This document shows positions 61,257 through 64,000 of a stretch of DNA of 64,000 bases, in pieces. The position numbers were made by a program, and so were the translations under genes. Source of the DNA: Nocardioides aurantiacus (GTDB lineage: Bacteria; Actinomycetota; Actinomycetes; Propionibacteriales; Nocardioidaceae); the NCBI RefSeq assembly GCF_003752505.1, contig NZ_RKHO01000001.1:2294001-2358000 (forward strand), written 5' to 3'. The notes beneath the pieces are model-generated. The model was not told the origin of the DNA and ran no database searches. It was given only the letters and a program-made list of their open reading frames with translations. The first letter of the stretch is position 1. Each line of letters starts with the position of its first letter.

Positions 61257-64000
61257 GGGCGTCCGCTCGCTCCCGGCCCGAGGAGCACCCGCCCGGCCAG
61301 GGCCCCCACGACCAGCGCCGTCACGACGTCGGACCCTACCGGCGGGGAGACGGCGCTCGCCCCGGACACGACGATCAGGCCCGCGACCGCCAGCGCCGCG
61401 AGGCCGGAGGCGGCGGCGAGCGGTGTCGGGACCGCCCGCGTCAGTCGGCCGACCACCGCGCCGACGGCCAGCGGGACCGACACCAGGACGAGGGCGACCA
61501 GGCCGGCGCCGGCGGCCACCCGGCCCGCCCACCCGGGTCGCCCGCCACCGGCCGGCCGCGCGGTCGGTTCGGGAGACGGGTCGGGAGACGGGTCGGCCGG
61601 CGGGCCGGCGGCAGGACGACGGCGGGCCCGCACCAGCAGCACGAGCGCGGCCAGCGCCACCAGCCCAGCCAGGACCAGCCCCACCACGATCGAGACCACG
61701 AACGTCGTCTGCGGCGCGTAGACCAGCCGCACCGGACCGTCGGTGCCCGCCGGCACCCGCCACGCCTGCTTCCAGCCGTCGACGACCAGGGGCCGGAGCT
61801 CCCGGCCGTCCACCGTGGCGACCCAGCCCGCGTTGCGGCTCTCCGGCACGCTCAGCACCGCGTCGGTGGGAGCGGTCACCGCGACGGTCCGTCCGGTGTC
61901 GCCCCAGCGCTCCACCGTCGCGGTGGGTCCCGAGCCCTCCGACGCCTCCTCCCACCCGGTCGGGCGCAGCCACAGGTCGGTCACCGCGAAGCCGGCCGGG
62001 GGGCCCACCCCCAGCCGCTGCACGCCCGCGGGCAGCGACAGGTCGTCGCCGCAGGCGCGCACCTCCAGCTCGCGGCCGGCCACGACGTCGGCGAGCGTGC
62101 CCACGACCTCGGTCGGCACCACGCGTCCGCCGGCGGCGACCACGGGCCCGAACCCGCACGCCGTGCCGGTGGGGGTGTCGGGGGACGCGGCGTGCCGGAG
62201 TCGCTGCAGACCGTCCACGCGCAGCTCGGAGATGCCGACCCCCTCGTCGCCGGTCCCGCCCGAGGCAGCGATGCGGAGCCTCCTGGTGCGGAACGGCTCG
62301 AGCGTCCCTGCGTCGGGCCCGGACGTCGCGACGAGCTGGGGCTCCTCGCCGTTGAGCGGGTCCACCAGCAGCGCCTCCGGCAGTCGGCCGGGCTGGCCCG
62401 GCTCGAGCAGCGCCTCCACGGACCGGATCGTCCGCGGCCGCTGCCAGGTCAGCGCGAGGGCGGGCGCCGGGTCGAGCGGGGAGGCCAGCCATCCGGTGCC
62501 CCGCCGCCCGTCGAGGGCGTTGGCGGGCACGACGGCCGGGTCGCCGGCGTACGTCGAGGTCGCGGTCACCGACACGCGGCGCGGGTCCAGCGGCGCGAAC
62601 AGCCGCTCCAGGGCCGGACCGTTGGTGGCCACGACGCTGCCGCCCACCTCCCAGGTGCCCGGCTCGGTGACCTGCAGGGTGCGGTCGAAGCCGGTCGTCT
62701 CCGGCGTCACCAGCTGTCGACGCTGCTCGCACGACAGGCCGCGCTCCAGCGTGACGCACGCCCGGCGGGGCTCCTCGGCCGACAGGTGGACCGCCGTCCC
62801 GGCGGTGACCCGGCCGGGCAGGCGCAGCGAGCGGCGCACCTCCCGGCCCTCGAGGGAGACGTCGGCCAGGCGCACCTGCGCGCGGGTGCCGCGCACGTCG
62901 TCCAGCGTGATCCGCAGGCGGGACGTCCTCCCCTCGGGCAGCTCGACGTCGCGCGCCGCGCCCTCCGCGTCCACGCGGGCGGCGACCCGGCCGGCGTCGG
63001 TGCTCAGCCGGACCGTGCGGACCACGGCCCCGTCGAAGTGGTCGAAGGTGAGCGCCACCGGCCCGAGCTCGACGGGGCTGCCGAAGCGGACCTCGATCCA
63101 CTGCCCGGTGGGGTCGCGCAGCGGCGCGGTCGCCCAGGAGGTGAAGCCCGAGTCGTCGAAGGCGGCGTACGGGTGCTGCTCGGGACGCACCGGCCCCAGC
63201 ACGTCGGCGTACCCGCCCGACGACGAGGCCACGACGTCCTGGGCACCGACGTAGGTCGCGGTCGTCTGCGCCGTCGGCACGTCGGGGTCGGTGAAGTCGT
63301 GCTCCCGGCGATCGACGCGGAACCGGTCCTGGGCCGTCATCGCCCCCGAGACGGTCGCGTGGACCCGGCCGAAGCTGCGCTCGACCCGCTGCCGGGTGTC
63401 GGTCACGACGTCGGCGCGCTGGTCGGCCCCGACCAGGACGGTGGGCTGGTCCGAGGCGAGCAGGCCCGAGGCCACCAGGTCGGCGACGGCCTCGGGGCCT
63501 CCCGAGACGCGACGCACGGAGGCGGCGTCGGCGATCGCGGCGCGGGGGTCGCCGAGCGTCGTCACGGCGTACACCTCGACCTGCTGGCGGCCACCCACCT
63601 CGGGCCCGTAGCCCGCGACCCGGTCCAGGCCCGGCGTGCTCGCGACGCCGGCCTCGACCACGTCCGGCGAGGGCGCGTCGGTCTCGTCGGGGTCGAGGTC
63701 GTGGCGCAGCACCACGTGGGTCATGCCGAGCCGGGCGAAGGACGCGGCCAGGCTCGGCTGGGGACGCGCGCGCGAGACCGACTCCTCGAGCGCGTCCAGG
63801 AGCGCCAGGGTCCCTCCCGGCGCGACCGTCACCTGGGCGCGGGCCAGCCAGGGCGGCGCGTCCAGGACCTGGATCGGCTCGTCGACGGTCCGGCCCCACA
63901 CCTGCACCGCGAAGCCCGCGCCCGGCAGCACCATCGCGCGCACCGGACCGGTCTGCGCGTCGAGGTAGCGGGCGGTGTCGCGCCAGGACGCCGGGAGGTC
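61253..64000 (-). CDS. AftD/DUF3367-like protein, paralog 3, N-terminus outside window
   Basis: The visible 915 C-terminal residues include DLPASWRDTARYLDAQTGP, a long extracytoplasmic region, two discoidin-like modules (ASSSGGYADVLGPVRPEQH; TATSTYAGDPAVVPANALD), the shared CGFGPVVAAGG and LVVDGWKQAWRVPAGT signatures and five to six C-terminal helices. It reads into the right edge, so the GT-C catalytic part is not seen and the catalytic Asp cannot be checked. It is coupled by GTGA to paralog 2, making an operon of at least two such genes. The domain sequence matches AftD from SWRDTARYL onward. Confidence 0.82.
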   Translation of the reverse strand, partial: DLPASWRDTARYLDAQTGPVRAMVLPGAGFAVQVWGRTVDEPIQVLDAPPWLARAQVTVAPGGTLALLDALEESVSRARPQPSLAASFARLGMTHVVLRHDLDPDETDAPSPDVVEAGVASTPGLDRVAGYGPEVGGRQQVEVYAVTTLGDPRAAIADAASVRRVSGGPEAVADLVASGLLASDQPTVLVGADQRADVVTDTRQRVERSFGRVHATVSGAMTAQDRFRVDRREHDFTDPDVPTAQTTATYVGAQDVVASSSGGYADVLGPVRPEQHPYAAFDDSGFTSWATAPLRDPTGQWIEVRFGSPVELGPVALTFDHFDGAVVRTVRLSTDAGRVAARVDAEGAARDVELPEGRTSRLRITLDDVRGTRAQVRLADVSLEGREVRRSLRLPGRVTAGTAVHLSAEEPRRACVTLERGLSCEQRRQLVTPETTGFDRTLQVTEPGTWEVGGSVVATNGPALERLFAPLDPRRVSVTATSTYAGDPAVVPANALDGRRGTGWLASPLDPAPALALTWQRPRTIRSVEALLEPGQPGRLPEALLVDPLNGEEPQLVATSGPDAGTLEPFRTRRLRIAASGGTGDEGVGISELRVDGLQRLRHAASPDTPTGTACGFGPVVAAGGRVVPTEVVGTLADVVAGRELEVRACGDDLSLPAGVQRLGVGPPAGFAVTDLWLRPTGWEEASEGSGPTATVERWGDTGRTVAVTAPTDAVLSVPESRNAGWVATVDGRELRPLVVDGWKQAWRVPAGTDGPVRLVYAPQTTFVVSIVVGLVLAGLVALAALVLLVRARRRPAAGPPADPSPDPSPEPTARPAGGGRPGWAGRVAAGAGLVALVLVSVPLAVGAVVGRLTRAVPTPLAAASGLAALAVAGLIVVSGASAVSPPVGSDVVTALVVGALAGRVLLGPGASGRP

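Noticed and set aside
56997-61721. A 1574-codon open frame on the plus strand, and similar long frames at 5610-8669, 27589-30780 and 49686-55571
   Set aside because: They lie antisense or out of frame to genes with clear motifs; translations are Arg/Pro/Gly/Ala-rich without domain signals. Long shadows are expected at this GC content.

Overview
The window is a gene-dense, very GC-rich actinobacterial chromosome segment with GTG starts, short overlaps between genes and strongly biased third codon positions. Gene content points to Nocardioidaceae (Nocardioides or a close relative): a principal sigma factor with a Lys/Ala-rich N-terminus, a topoisomerase IV pair, DUF7455, DUF5998, DUF4192 and DUF3072 proteins, ergothioneine genes, and AftD-type cell-wall glycosyltransferases. 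This is inference from families and gene order; no rRNA or tRNA was seen. All protein family names come from motifs read by eye, not from database searches.

Layout. 1-3.9 kb: methyltransferase (cut by the left edge), EamA permease, divergent LysR regulator, sulfurtransferase and thymidine kinase. 3.9-8.4 kb: phosphodiesterase, DUF5998 and a GNAT/acyl-CoA-synthetase-like acetyltransferase. 8.5-16.8 kb: parC, an LprG-like lipoprotein with its MFS partner, carbonic anhydrase, parE and DUF7455. 16.9-25.3 kb: DUF456, a second EamA permease and the ergothioneine genes (egtA-B-C-D plus separate egtE); an acyltransferase has been inserted between egtC and egtD, leaving a copy of the egtC 3' end behind. 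25.4-30.7 kb: a secreted protein and a gamma-glutamyl-amine operon (GS-like ligase, ALDH, SDR, class I amidotransferase). 30.9-31.8 kb: secreted helical protein and a small ORF. 31.8-42.7 kb: principal sigma factor, HhH glycosylase, EgtA-like carboxylate-amine ligase, DUF4192, DNA polymerase IV, pxpABC 5-oxoprolinase, group 2 sigma factor, coaE and DUF3072. 42.8-48.4 kb: acyl-CoA synthetase, Mug glycosylase, small membrane protein, rpsA, phosphotransferase, methyltransferase. 48.4-64 kb: a cell-envelope locus with a DUF3068 protein, two methyltransferases, two acyltransferases and three very large AftD/DUF3367-like membrane proteins, the last cut by the right edge.

How the parts fit. Topoisomerase IV, two sigma factors, pol IV, Mug, HhH glycosylase and S1 form an information-processing backbone. 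EgtA-E convert histidine, cysteine and glutamate into ergothioneine. The GS-like/ALDH/SDR/amidotransferase operon resembles the Puu route for gamma-glutamylated polyamines. The right end looks like an arabinan-type glycan assembly and decoration locus.

Most notable: (1) a perfect 20-bp inverted repeat placed in frame inside the MFS gene; (2) the duplicated egtC 3' end flanking the inserted acyltransferase; (3) parE has no ATG, GTG or TTG near its conserved N-terminus; (4) about twenty genes carry a -10-like NANNNT hexamer 6-8 nt before the start codon, which fits leaderless transcription; (5) a methyltransferase/acyltransferase/AftD-like module occurs twice in tandem with long convergent overlaps, and one AftD paralog lacks the catalytic-loop motif.
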